Below, piece by piece: positions 25,756-36,045 of a DNA stretch of 42,994 bases. The stretch lies in the NCBI GenBank assembly GCA_030632085.1, contig DAOVJY010000002.1, forward strand, positions 205,325-248,318, written 5' to 3'. A program made the position numbers and the translations under genes. The notes under the pieces were generated by a model. The model had not been told where the DNA came from and searched no databases. It worked only from the letters and a program-made list of their open reading frames with translations. The DNA comes from Candidatus Omnitrophota bacterium. Its GTDB lineage: Bacteria > Omnitrophota > Gorgyraeia > JAGLLT01. The stretch's first letter is position 1. Each line of letters opens with the position of its first letter.

Positions 25756-26676
25756 ATGATAGAAAATAATATTGTAAATTTAATTGGCAAAACGCCTTTA
25801 GTTAAACTAAATAAGATCAGCAAAGGTTCTAAAGGGCAAATTTTAGCTAAGTTGGAATCTTTTAATCCCTTATCAAGTATTAAGGATAGAACCGCTCTAT
25901 ATATGATTGAAGATGCTCAGGATAAGGGGATTTTAAAAAAGGGAAGCGGTATCATTGAGCCCACCAGTGGAAATACCGGTATTGCCATAGCCTATTTATC
26001 GAGCCTCAAGGGGTATAAGGCGGTTATTGTTATGCCTGACTCAGCTTCCTTGGAAAGAAAAAAGATTATTGAGTTTTTGGGGGCGGAATTAATTATAACT
26101 CCTTCCGAAAAAGGCATACAGGGAGCAGTTGATAAAGTTGAAGCTTTACTTAAGGAACGTCCTGATTCGGTTATGCTGGATCAATTTAATAATCCCGCCA
26201 ATCCCAGGGCTCATTATGAGACAACCGGACCCGAAATTTGGGAGGCAGCTGAAGGTAAAATTGATTTCTTGATTGCCGGGGTTGGTACGGGTGGAACTAT
26301 ATCCGGGGCCGGCTCTTTTTTAAAAGAAAAAAATCCTCAAATTCAAATTATAGCGGTAGAACCTGAGGAGTCGGCCGTTTTATCAGGCAAAAGCAAGGGT
26401 GAGCATAAAATACAAGGTATTGGAGCGGGTTTTGTGCCCAATGTTTTAAATAGAGCTATAATTGATGAAATAATTACGGTAAACAGCTTGCAGGCAAAAG
26501 AAGTAACATTAAAATTAGCCCAAGAAGAAGGTATTTTGGCCGGTATTTCTTCCGGTGCCGCTTTAAAAGCGGCGCTTGAGATAACCGGCAGGGATAATAG
26601 TAAAGATAAAAATATTGTGGTAATTTTCCCGGATACGGGTGAAAGATATATTGGCGGATGGTTATTTGAAGGTTGA
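25756..26676 (+). CDS. cysK: Cysteine synthase (O-acetylserine sulfhydrylase)
   Basis: PLP enzyme that forms cysteine from O-acetylserine and sulfide. Features are NLIGKTPLVKLNK, the PLP lysine Lys43 in PLSSIKDRTA, the phosphate loop TSGNTGIAIA, GVGTGGTISG and C-terminal IFPDTGERYIGGW. At 306 residues it is the normal CysK/CysM length. Ribosome-binding site AGGAAAG. A cystathionine beta-synthase or O-phosphoserine variant cannot be excluded without alignment. A new promoter follows before the homocysteine biosynthesis gene. Confidence 0.92.
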   Translation: MIENNIVNLIGKTPLVKLNKISKGSKGQILAKLESFNPLSSIKDRTALYMIEDAQDKGILKKGSGIIEPTSGNTGIAIAYLSSLKGYKAVIVMPDSASLERKKIIEFLGAELIITPSEKGIQGAVDKVEALLKERPDSVMLDQFNNPANPRAHYETTGPEIWEAAEGKIDFLIAGVGTGGTISGAGSFLKEKNPQIQIIAVEPEESAVLSGKSKGEHKIQGIGAGFVPNVLNRAIIDEIITVNSLQAKEVTLKLAQEEGILAGISSGAALKAALEITGRDNSKDKNIVVIFPDTGERYIGGWLFEG

Positions 26677-26684
26677 TATTTACC

Positions 26685-26713
26685 TTGATAATAAGCAATT
26701 CTCAAAGTAAAAT
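26685..26713 (+). promoter_or_regulatory. Sigma70-type promoter TTGATA-N17-TAAAAT
   Basis: TTGATA at 26685-26690 and TAAAAT at 26708-26713, 17-base spacer, just downstream of cysK. It precedes AGGAGG and the ATG at 26737, and may drive the long run of genes through ligA. Confidence 0.72.
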
Positions 26714-26736
26714 AGCACTATATAAGGAGGGTAGTT

Positions 26737-27942
26737 ATGCCCAAGACAATAAAAGAAATTAATGAAAAAATCAAAAAGGGTACAGCAGTAGTCGTTGACG
26801 CCGAAGAAATTATTGATATAGTTGGTAAAAAAGGGTTAAAGAAAGCGGCTAAAGAGGTTGATGTGGTAACTACGGGAACATTTAGCCCCATGTGTTCTTC
26901 TGGGGTTTATTTTAATTTTGGCCACAGTAAACCTAAAATTAAAGCAGGCGGCGGCAGCGCTTATTTAAACGATGTGCCGGCTTATTGCGGCTTCGCGGCT
27001 ACCGATTTGTATCTGGGGGCTACCGCTTTGCCTGATGATGATCCTAAAAATAAAATTCATCCGGGCAAATTTATATATGGCGGAGGCCATGTTATTGAAG
27101 ATTTAGTAGCTAAGAAAGATATCAGATTAAGTGTTTTTAGTTATGGGACTGATTGTTATCCCCGTAAGAAACTTGAAACTCTTATAAATATAAAGGATTT
27201 AAACGAGGTAGTATTATTTAATCCCAGAAATTGCTATCAAAATTATAGTGTCGCGGTAAATCTTTCCGATGAGATGATTTATACATATATGGGAGCGCTT
27301 AAACCCAGATTAGGCAACGCTAATTATTGCAGTGCCGGTCAGTTATCTCCGCTTATGAATGATCCCTATTACAAGACTATAGGTATTGGCAGTAGGATTT
27401 TCTTAGGCGGGGGAATTGGTTATGTTGCCTGGGAGGGGACTCAGCATAACCCGGACGTCAAAAGAACCAAGGGTGGAGTGCCTAAAAGCGCCGCCGGAAC
27501 TATTGCCGTAATCGGTGATTTAAAAGGTATGAAGGCCAAATATTTAAAAGGGGCTTCTATATTAGGTTATGGCGCGAGTTTAACAGTCGGTATCGGAATT
27601 CCCATACCTATTTTGAGTGAAGAGATATGCCGTTATACGGCGGTCAGGGATAGGGATATATATACTCAGGTAGTTGATTATTCTCCTGAAAAAAAAGGAA
27701 AAGTTAAAATCAAATTACCGGAAGTTAATTATGAGCAGCTTAAAAGCGGGCAGATAAGGATTCATTCAAAGGATGTATCTACGGCCAGTCTTTCCAGTTA
27801 TCTCAAAGCCAAGGAAATTGCCTTAGAGTTAAAGAGCTGGATTAAGAAGGGTAAATTTTATCTGTCTGAACCGGTAGGAACAATTGCGAGTGTTGGTTCA
27901 GGGAAGAAATTTAAAGCGTTAAAAGAACGAAAAAGTAAATAA
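26737..27942 (+). CDS. Homocysteine biosynthesis protein, HcyBio/DUF39 family
   Basis: A 401-residue protein of PF01837, first characterised in methanogens as an L-aspartate-semialdehyde sulfurtransferase that makes homocysteine with sulfide as ultimate source. Conserved cysteines are seen at C53 in TTGTFSPMCSSG and C140 in SYGTDCYPRK. Other blocks are FGHSKPKIKAGGG, GGGIGYVAWEGTQHNP and GASLTVGIGIPIPIL. In methanogens a partner with NIL and ferredoxin domains is usually next door; none is here, but a NifU-like protein and MnmA are. Strong ribosome-binding site AGGAGG. Its own promoter lies at 26685. Confidence 0.9.
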   Translation: MPKTIKEINEKIKKGTAVVVDAEEIIDIVGKKGLKKAAKEVDVVTTGTFSPMCSSGVYFNFGHSKPKIKAGGGSAYLNDVPAYCGFAATDLYLGATALPDDDPKNKIHPGKFIYGGGHVIEDLVAKKDIRLSVFSYGTDCYPRKKLETLINIKDLNEVVLFNPRNCYQNYSVAVNLSDEMIYTYMGALKPRLGNANYCSAGQLSPLMNDPYYKTIGIGSRIFLGGGIGYVAWEGTQHNPDVKRTKGGVPKSAAGTIAVIGDLKGMKAKYLKGASILGYGASLTVGIGIPIPILSEEICRYTAVRDRDIYTQVVDYSPEKKGKVKIKLPEVNYEQLKSGQIRIHSKDVSTASLSSYLKAKEIALELKSWIKKGKFYLSEPVGTIASVGSGKKFKALKERKSK

Positions 27943-27955
27943 AAAGGAATTTAAT

Positions 27956-28198
27956 ATGACCCATGATAAAGACTTTATAATCAAGGTAAAAGAAGCTCTG
28001 GAAGAAGTGAAACTCACGTTTTTAAGTCATAGGGGAGATCTTGATCTGGTTGAAGTTACCGGGGATAAAATCGTTAAGGTGCGCTTTAAGGGTGCCTGCG
28101 GCAGCTGCCCTATGGCCGCATCTACATTAAAAACGGGTATTGAAAAAGCCCTAAAAGATAAATTGCCCGAAGTAAAAGCTGTAGAATCAGTAGTTTAA
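27956..28198 (+). CDS. NifU-like iron-sulfur scaffold (NifU C-terminal domain)
   Basis: An 80-residue single-domain NifU/Nfu-type protein with the CxxC motif in GACGSCPMAASTLK, which binds or transfers a 4Fe-4S cluster, and the typical KVRFKGACGSC lead-in. It could carry clusters to NadA (two genes downstream) or serve the sulfur chemistry of the upstream HcyBio protein; both are inferences from position. Starts 13 bases after the HcyBio gene. Confidence 0.9.
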   Translation: MTHDKDFIIKVKEALEEVKLTFLSHRGDLDLVEVTGDKIVKVRFKGACGSCPMAASTLKTGIEKALKDKLPEVKAVESVV

Positions 28199-28242
28199 TA
28201 AGGTACCTTTAAAGAAATCCTTTTTGACGTTAACCATAAATT

Positions 28243-29298
28243 ATGAAAAAGAAAGTTATTGTTGGATTAAGCGGCGGCGTAGATTCAGCTGTAGCCGTTT
28301 TTTTATTAAAAAAAGATGGCTATGATGTCATTGGTTTGTATATTGACATTAACGCTAAGGCGGACAAAAAGAAGCTCAAGGCTGTTGAAGCTATAGCGAA
28401 ACATCTTAAAATTGATTTAATAGTAAAAAGGTCTTATCGAGCGTTTAAAAAAGATATTATTGATAAGTATGTACAGTGTTACTTAAACGCGACCACTCCT
28501 AACCCCTGCGTTAGATGTAACCGATTAATAAAATTTAAAGAACTTTTTTTACAGCAAAAAAAAATTAAAGCTGATTATGTGGCTACCGGCCATTACGCTA
28601 GAGTTTTTTACGATAAAACTGAAAACAGTTACTTTCTGAAAAAAGCAAAAGATAAAAGCAAAGATCAATCCTACTTTCTATATACCTTAAAAAGCAAAGA
28701 GTTGTCTAAAGCAATTTTTCCCCTGGGTAAACTTACTAAAAAGCAAGTTAAGCTTATTGCTAAAAAACACGGTTTAGATAAGTTTTCAAAGGAGGAATCG
28801 CAGGAAGTTTGTTTTATTCCAAATAAAGACCACCCCCTCTTTTTTAAAAAAAATTATAATATTAAACCCTCTAAAGGTGATATAGTAGACGCTCGGGGTG
28901 AGAAAATAGGCAGGCACAAAGGTTTTATATTCTATACAGTAGGCCAGAGGAAAGGCCTGGGTATAGCTTATAGTGAACCTTTATATGTGATAAAGATTGA
29001 TAATAAAAACAATTGTATAGTTGCGGCTCCTGAAAAGTTGTTGTATAATAAAAAACTTATAATAGATGAAGTAGTTTTTGTATCTAATGGTATCATCAAA
29101 AAACCAATTAAGGCTAAGGTTAAAATTAGATATCGGCATAAAGAATCAAGCGCTATTATAAGCCCTATATCAAAAGATAACTGGGAAATAAATTTTATTA
29201 GAGCGCAGAGGGCTATAACTCCCGGCCAGTCAGTTGTTTTCTATGATAAGGATAAAGTCATCGGCGGGGGAATAATCAAAGAGGTATGTAATGACTAA
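28243..29298 (+). CDS. mnmA: tRNA-specific 2-thiouridylase
   Basis: Adds sulfur at position 2 of the wobble uridine in tRNAs for Lys, Glu and Gln. The 351-residue protein has the ATP pyrophosphatase loop VGLSGGVDSAVAVFLL, the catalytic cysteine in NPCVRCNRLIKF, the second cysteine in SQEVCFIPN, and GQRKGLGIA and ITPGQSVVFY near the C-terminus. A cysteine desulfurase gene is not next to it. Its last 8 bases overlap nadA. Confidence 0.95.
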   Translation: MKKKVIVGLSGGVDSAVAVFLLKKDGYDVIGLYIDINAKADKKKLKAVEAIAKHLKIDLIVKRSYRAFKKDIIDKYVQCYLNATTPNPCVRCNRLIKFKELFLQQKKIKADYVATGHYARVFYDKTENSYFLKKAKDKSKDQSYFLYTLKSKELSKAIFPLGKLTKKQVKLIAKKHGLDKFSKEESQEVCFIPNKDHPLFFKKNYNIKPSKGDIVDARGEKIGRHKGFIFYTVGQRKGLGIAYSEPLYVIKIDNKNNCIVAAPEKLLYNKKLIIDEVVFVSNGIIKKPIKAKVKIRYRHKESSAIISPISKDNWEINFIRAQRAITPGQSVVFYDKDKVIGGGIIKEVCND

Positions 29299-30205
29299 AA
29301 TGGACAAAGAAACTCTTGTAGCGGAGATTGTTAAATTAAAGACAGAGCTTAATGCTGTAATTTTAGCTCATTATTATCAGTTGCCCGAGATACAGGATGT
29401 GGCTGATATTTTGGGCGATTCGCTGGCTTTAAGCCGTAGAGCCGCTAAGACCGAAGCGGATATTATTGTATTTTGCGGGGTTAATTTTATGGCGGAAACA
29501 GCGGCCATAGTATCTCCTGATAAAAAAGTTTTGATACCCCAAAAGAATGTCGGATGTTATTTAGCGGATACGATAACCGTAGACAAACTCTTAGAATTCA
29601 AGAAAAAGCATCCGCGGGCGGAGGTAATCTGTTATGTCAATACTACCGCGGCTATAAAAGCTGAATCTGATATATGCTGTACTTCTTCTAATTCTATCAA
29701 GGTTGTTAATTCCATCAGCCCGGAGAAAGAGATAATATTTATCCCCGATAAAAATCTTTGCGATTATACTTCTAAGGAAACAAATAGAGATCTTATATGT
29801 TTTCAAGGGGCTTGTGATACGCATACGGATATTAAAATTTATGATATCGAAAAAATTTTAAAAAACCACCCAAAAGCAAAAATTATGGCTCATCCGGAAT
29901 GTAATTCCGATGTTCTTGAAATAGCTGATTATGTTGGTTCAACCACGGGCATGCTTAAATATGCCAAAAGCTCATTGGAGAAAGAGTTTATTGTGGCTAC
30001 TGAAATAGGTATAATTCATCAGTTAAAACAAGATAATCCGGATAAAGAGTTTTATCCTCTTGAAGAAGCTATTTGCCCTACGATGAAATTGATTACTTTA
30101 GAAAGCTTATATAGGTGTCTTAAGGAGCAAAAGTATGAAGTTAAAGTTGATGAAGCTATAGCTCAAAAGGCGCGCGGGGCTATAGAGAGAATGTTAGAAA
30201 TTTAA
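29291..30205 (+). CDS. nadA: Quinolinate synthase A
   Basis: Condenses iminoaspartate with dihydroxyacetone phosphate to quinolinate, the first specific step of NAD synthesis, using a 4Fe-4S cluster. The three cluster cysteines are in NVGCYLADTI, QGACDTH and EAICPTMK. Conserved AHYYQLPEIQD, GDSLALSR, NFMAETA and AHPECN are present. At 304 residues it is the usual short type. It starts within the end of mnmA (8-base overlap); a second ATG three codons in (29300) is an alternative. NadB and NadC are not in the window. The oxygen-sensitive cluster fits anaerobic life. Confidence 0.95.
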   Translation: MTKMDKETLVAEIVKLKTELNAVILAHYYQLPEIQDVADILGDSLALSRRAAKTEADIIVFCGVNFMAETAAIVSPDKKVLIPQKNVGCYLADTITVDKLLEFKKKHPRAEVICYVNTTAAIKAESDICCTSSNSIKVVNSISPEKEIIFIPDKNLCDYTSKETNRDLICFQGACDTHTDIKIYDIEKILKNHPKAKIMAHPECNSDVLEIADYVGSTTGMLKYAKSSLEKEFIVATEIGIIHQLKQDNPDKEFYPLEEAICPTMKLITLESLYRCLKEQKYEVKVDEAIAQKARGAIERMLEI

Positions 30206-30241
30206 TAAGTATAATATGAATAATTATGTAAGGTAAAAAGA

Positions 30242-31615
30242 ATGCAAGATAAATACGATGTTATATGTATAGGGGCGGGCCCCGCGGGTTATTCAGCCGC
30301 CATAGGCCTCGCTAAGGCTCAAAAGAAAGTGGCCCTTATTGAAAAATCTTCTAATCAAGCGGGGGGGACTTGTTTGAATGAGGGGTGCATCCCGGTAAAA
30401 GCTTTAATTAAAGTCTCCAGGCTTCATTATGAAATCAGTAAATCGGGCACCAGTTACGGCCTAAATATAACAAGTGAAAAGCCAACTTATAAAGATATTA
30501 TTAGCTATACAAAAAAAGTAAGTGATTCCTTAAGAAGAGGGCTGATGTTTCTATTTAAAAGTAATAATATTGATTTTATTGAAGGTGAAGCTGAAATAAT
30601 AAATGATAAAGAAGTAATTATAAAAAAAGACGGCAACCGTTTAAAAATTCAAGCGGAGCATATAATTTTGGCTATGGGTTCTGTTGCCCGCGCGATACCG
30701 GGCTTTGAATTTGACGCAAAAAAGATACTTTCCAGTAAACAGGCCCTTGAATTAGATGAGCTTCCCTCAAAGGTAGCAATCGTCGGCGGAGGAGCCATTG
30801 GTATTGAGTTTGCCTGTGCTTTTAAGAATCTGGGCTCGGATGTTAAAATAGTTGAGTTAAAAGATCACATACTTCCTGAAGAGGATAAAGATATGGCCTT
30901 GGGCCTGACGGCAATATTAAAAAAGCAGGGGATTGATATTTTAACGAATTCTTTGATTACTATAGAGAAAAAAGGTTCTATGGTTGAAGGAAAAATAAAA
31001 AAGCGGGATGAGGAGATACCCTTTGAGGCGGATGTACTTATAGTTTCCGTAGGCAGACTGGCTAATATTGATGCGGAAGCCCTTAGTAAGGTAGGTATAA
31101 AAACGGAAAAAGGCAAAGTTATTGTAAATAATAAGATGGAGACATCATTGGAAAAGGTATACGCCATCGGGGATATCACTCATTATCCGATGTTGGCCCA
31201 CAGTGCCTATAAGCAGGCCGAGATTGCCGTGGACGCGATACTTAATAAAAAGGTAAAAGATATCAATATAAATTTAATACCTAATGTTGTTTATTCAAAT
31301 TATGAGTTCGCGCGAGTTGGTATAAAAGAAGAAACGGCTGAAGCTCAAAAAATTGATTATAAGATTAATAAATATTCAATGAGAGCCTGCGGTAGAGCTG
31401 TAGCCGGTAATTATCCCGAAGGTTTTATTAAGGTTGTTTATGAAGCGTCTAGTAAGAGAATTATCGGGGCTGCTATTTTAGCTCACGATGCTTCCGAGCT
31501 AATTCATCAATTCGCCATAGCCATAGATAAGCGGTTAATTCTGAAAGATATAGCTGAGCTTATTTATGCTCATCCCACATTTTCTGAAGCTGTTCATGAC
31601 GCTTGCTTGAGTTAA
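30242..31615 (+). CDS. lpdA: Dihydrolipoamide dehydrogenase
   Basis: FAD enzyme of 457 residues that reoxidises dihydrolipoamide in the 2-oxoacid dehydrogenase or glycine cleavage complexes. It has IGAGPAGYSAAIGLA, the redox disulfide in GGTCLNEGCIPVKAL, NAD-binding AIVGGGAIGIEFA, FAD motif YAIGDI and the C-terminal HPTFSE with its catalytic histidine. The CLNEGCIP motif separates it from mercuric and glutathione reductases. No E2 or lipoate genes are adjacent, so the partner complex is not known. Preceding bases have a GGTAAAAAG-type ribosome site. Confidence 0.93.
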   Translation: MQDKYDVICIGAGPAGYSAAIGLAKAQKKVALIEKSSNQAGGTCLNEGCIPVKALIKVSRLHYEISKSGTSYGLNITSEKPTYKDIISYTKKVSDSLRRGLMFLFKSNNIDFIEGEAEIINDKEVIIKKDGNRLKIQAEHIILAMGSVARAIPGFEFDAKKILSSKQALELDELPSKVAIVGGGAIGIEFACAFKNLGSDVKIVELKDHILPEEDKDMALGLTAILKKQGIDILTNSLITIEKKGSMVEGKIKKRDEEIPFEADVLIVSVGRLANIDAEALSKVGIKTEKGKVIVNNKMETSLEKVYAIGDITHYPMLAHSAYKQAEIAVDAILNKKVKDININLIPNVVYSNYEFARVGIKEETAEAQKIDYKINKYSMRACGRAVAGNYPEGFIKVVYEASSKRIIGAAILAHDASELIHQFAIAIDKRLILKDIAELIYAHPTFSEAVHDACLS

Positions 31616-31639
31616 ATTATTCATGATTGGGAGCAAGTT

Positions 31640-32224
31640 ATGCCTAAAAAAGCCCTTTTAATCGTAGATTTTCAAAATGACTTTTGTCCAAAGGGATCTT
31701 TGGCTGTAAAAGACGCCGATAAAATAGTTCCCGTGGTTAATAAATACATTTCAAAGTTTAATTCCAAAGGTTATACGATATTTGCCTCGGCTGATTGGCA
31801 TCCGGCAGACTCAAAGCATTTTGATAAAAATGGCGGCCTTTGGCCTGTCCATTGTGTGGCCAAGACAAAAGGAGCTGAATTTCATCCTGAGTTGAATATT
31901 TTAAAGAGTGTAATTATTCTTTATAAAGGAACATTGGCTGAAGAAGACGGTTATTCGGCTGTTACGGCTAAAGATGAGAATAAAAAGGAATTAAAGCGGT
32001 TACTTATGGATAAAGGTATTGATGAAGTTTATGTTTGCGGCCTGGCGACGGATTATTGCGTAAAATCGTCAGTTCTGGATTTAATAAAAGAGGGATTTAA
32101 AGTTTTTCTTTTAATAGACGCGGTAAAAGCGGTTAATTTAAAAGCTAATGATGGAGAGAATGCTATTAAAGAAATGTCTGAGTCGGGGGTTGTAATAATA
32201 AAAAAGGATGAGATAGACATTTAG
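31640..32224 (+). CDS. pncA: Nicotinamidase (isochorismatase-like hydrolase)
   Basis: Hydrolyses nicotinamide to nicotinate for NAD salvage. The 194-residue protein has the metal and catalytic aspartate in LLIVDFQNDFCPKGSLAV, the metal-binding SADWHP.DSKHF, WPVHCV, a catalytic lysine in LYKGTLAEEDGYS and the nucleophilic cysteine in GLATDYCVKSSVLD. This set is specific for PncA among isochorismatase-like hydrolases. Together with nicotinate phosphoribosyltransferase (22787) it completes salvage from nicotinamide. It abuts polX without a gap. Confidence 0.94.
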   Translation: MPKKALLIVDFQNDFCPKGSLAVKDADKIVPVVNKYISKFNSKGYTIFASADWHPADSKHFDKNGGLWPVHCVAKTKGAEFHPELNILKSVIILYKGTLAEEDGYSAVTAKDENKKELKRLLMDKGIDEVYVCGLATDYCVKSSVLDLIKEGFKVFLLIDAVKAVNLKANDGENAIKEMSESGVVIIKKDEIDI

Positions 32225-33946
32225 ATGCAAAACATAGATATTACTTTAATATTTGAAGAGATGGCTGATATGCTTGAGATTTTAGGTGGTGATATCTATA
32301 AAATACGGGCTTATCGCAGAGCGGCTTTAAATATAAAAGAACAAGCCCAATCTTTAGAACATATATATGATGGTAAAGCTGATAACCTCAAGGAAATTCC
32401 CGGAGTCGGCGATCAAATCGCTAAAAAAATAGAAGAAATACTGACCACCGGCAAACTTAAAAAGCATGATGACTTATTAAAGGAGGTAACGCCGGAAGTT
32501 CTCGAGATGCTAAGGTTGCCGGGAGTAGGCCCTAAGCATGTAAAAATTATCAAGGAAAAACTAAAATTAAAAAATATTGATGACTTAAAAAAAGCGTGTC
32601 TTAATGATAAAATTAGTAAATTAGACGGGTTTGGTGAAAAGAGCCAGGAAAATATACTTGCTTCTATTAAAGATTATAGGAAGCTTGATAAAAGAATGAA
32701 TTTAGGGGAGGCGTATGAATTAGCTCAGGATATTTTAGATTATCTTAAGGAATCCAAAGTTAAAATTGACCGCCTGGAAGCTGCCGGAAGTTTGAGGAGG
32801 GGCCGGGAGAGTGTGGGCGATATAGATATTTTAGTTTCTTTAAAAGAGCCTGATAAATTAAGGGATTACTTTCTGAAATACCGGCATTTCAAAACGGTGA
32901 TTGCAAATGGTTCTACAAAAGTTAGTGTTGTAACTGATACGGATGTCCAGGTGGATTTAAGGTTGGTAGATAATAGCTGTTTTGGTTCAGCTTGGGTTCA
33001 TTTTACCGGTTCGCTGGCGCATAATATTCATTTAAGGAAAATTGCTAAATTTAAAAAGCTTAAAGTAAACGAATACGGTGTTTTTGATAATAGTAAAGTG
33101 ATAGCGGCAAAAAAAGAAGAGGATGTATATAAAGTCTTAGACTTAGCTTATATACCTCCTGAGCTAAGAGAAGATACCGGTGAAATAGAAGCGGCTGAAA
33201 TAGGTAACCTGCCCAAATTGGTTGAACTTAAGGATATAAAAGGCGATTTACATATACATACTATAGCCAGTGACGGCAGAAACTCCATTATTGAAATGGC
33301 AGAGGCGGCAAAAGAGGCCGGCCTTGAATATATTGCCATAACGGAACATTCAAAAGCCGTCAAGATAGCTCATGGGCTTGATGAAAAGCGGCTTAAAAAT
33401 CATCTTAAAAAGATTGATCAAGCTCAAAATAAAGTAAAAGGCTTAAGGATATTAAAGGGGATTGAAGTTGATATAGAAAAAGATGGTTGTTTGAATTTGG
33501 ATGATTCTATCCTGAAGGAACTGGATGTTGTAATCGCGGCGATACATTTTAGATATAATTTAAGTAATCAAGAGATGACCAGGCGTATTCTTAAAGCTAT
33601 GGATAATAAATATGTCAATATAATTGCTCATCCGACCGGGCGTCTTATAGGCCAGCGGAATCCTTATAATCTGGATTTTGAAATCATCTTTAATGAAGCT
33701 CGCAAAAGGAATATAGCAATGGAGTTAAACTCAGCTTTTGATAAGCTTGATCTAAATGACGTTGACTGCCGCACGGCAAAGAATGCTAATGTGAAGATTG
33801 TAATCAATAGTGATTCTCATTCCAAGGAGGGTTTCTCGAGTTTAAAATATGGTATAATAACAGCCAGGCGCGGCTGGCTCACAGCAAAAGACGTTCTAAA
33901 TACCCTTAAAGTCGATGACTTTCTTGAAAGCATTAAGAGGAGATAG
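32225..33946 (+). CDS. polX: DNA polymerase X family protein with PHP domain (PolX)
   Basis: A 573-residue bacterial PolX, a gap-filling repair polymerase with exonuclease activity. Order: N-terminal helix-hairpin-helix region with NLKEIPGVGDQIAKKIEEI and MLRLPGVGPKHV, nucleotidyltransferase domain with the metal pair in GSLRRGRESVGDIDILVS and a third acidic site in VQVDLRL, then a C-terminal PHP phosphoesterase with DLHIHTIASDG, TEHS, GIEVDI, AHPTGRL and NSDSH. All expected metal ligands are present. It lies immediately before ligA, which suits joint action in gap filling and sealing. Confidence 0.94.
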   Translation: MQNIDITLIFEEMADMLEILGGDIYKIRAYRRAALNIKEQAQSLEHIYDGKADNLKEIPGVGDQIAKKIEEILTTGKLKKHDDLLKEVTPEVLEMLRLPGVGPKHVKIIKEKLKLKNIDDLKKACLNDKISKLDGFGEKSQENILASIKDYRKLDKRMNLGEAYELAQDILDYLKESKVKIDRLEAAGSLRRGRESVGDIDILVSLKEPDKLRDYFLKYRHFKTVIANGSTKVSVVTDTDVQVDLRLVDNSCFGSAWVHFTGSLAHNIHLRKIAKFKKLKVNEYGVFDNSKVIAAKKEEDVYKVLDLAYIPPELREDTGEIEAAEIGNLPKLVELKDIKGDLHIHTIASDGRNSIIEMAEAAKEAGLEYIAITEHSKAVKIAHGLDEKRLKNHLKKIDQAQNKVKGLRILKGIEVDIEKDGCLNLDDSILKELDVVIAAIHFRYNLSNQEMTRRILKAMDNKYVNIIAHPTGRLIGQRNPYNLDFEIIFNEARKRNIAMELNSAFDKLDLNDVDCRTAKNANVKIVINSDSHSKEGFSSLKYGIITARRGWLTAKDVLNTLKVDDFLESIKRR

Positions 33947-35941
<1,995 letters not shown>

Positions 35942-35959
35942 TACTATTTCATTGAATGA

Positions 35960-35991
35960 TTGACATGTCCTTAGATGTGTGTTACTATAAT
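35960..35991 (+). promoter_or_regulatory. Probable promoter, TTGACA with TACTAT/TATAAT
   Basis: Perfect TTGACA at 35960-35965. With TACTAT (35983-35988) the spacer is 17 bases; the better TATAAT at 35986-35991 would give an unusual 20-base spacer. It lies between ligA and the GT4 gene, which has AAGGA before its ATG. Confidence 0.5.
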
Positions 35992-36045
35992 GCACTTTCG
36001 CGTGTCAAAATGATTATTAGGAAATAAAATTAAAAAAAGGAAAAT

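Noticed and set aside
28200-28229. AAGGTACCTT palindrome and TTGACG as promoter or terminator before mnmA
   Set aside because: No -10 at suitable distance after TTGACG and no T run after the palindrome.
30210-30215. TATAAT before lpdA as promoter
   Set aside because: No -35-like hexamer 16-18 bases upstream; such a hexamer alone is expected by chance in AT-rich DNA.
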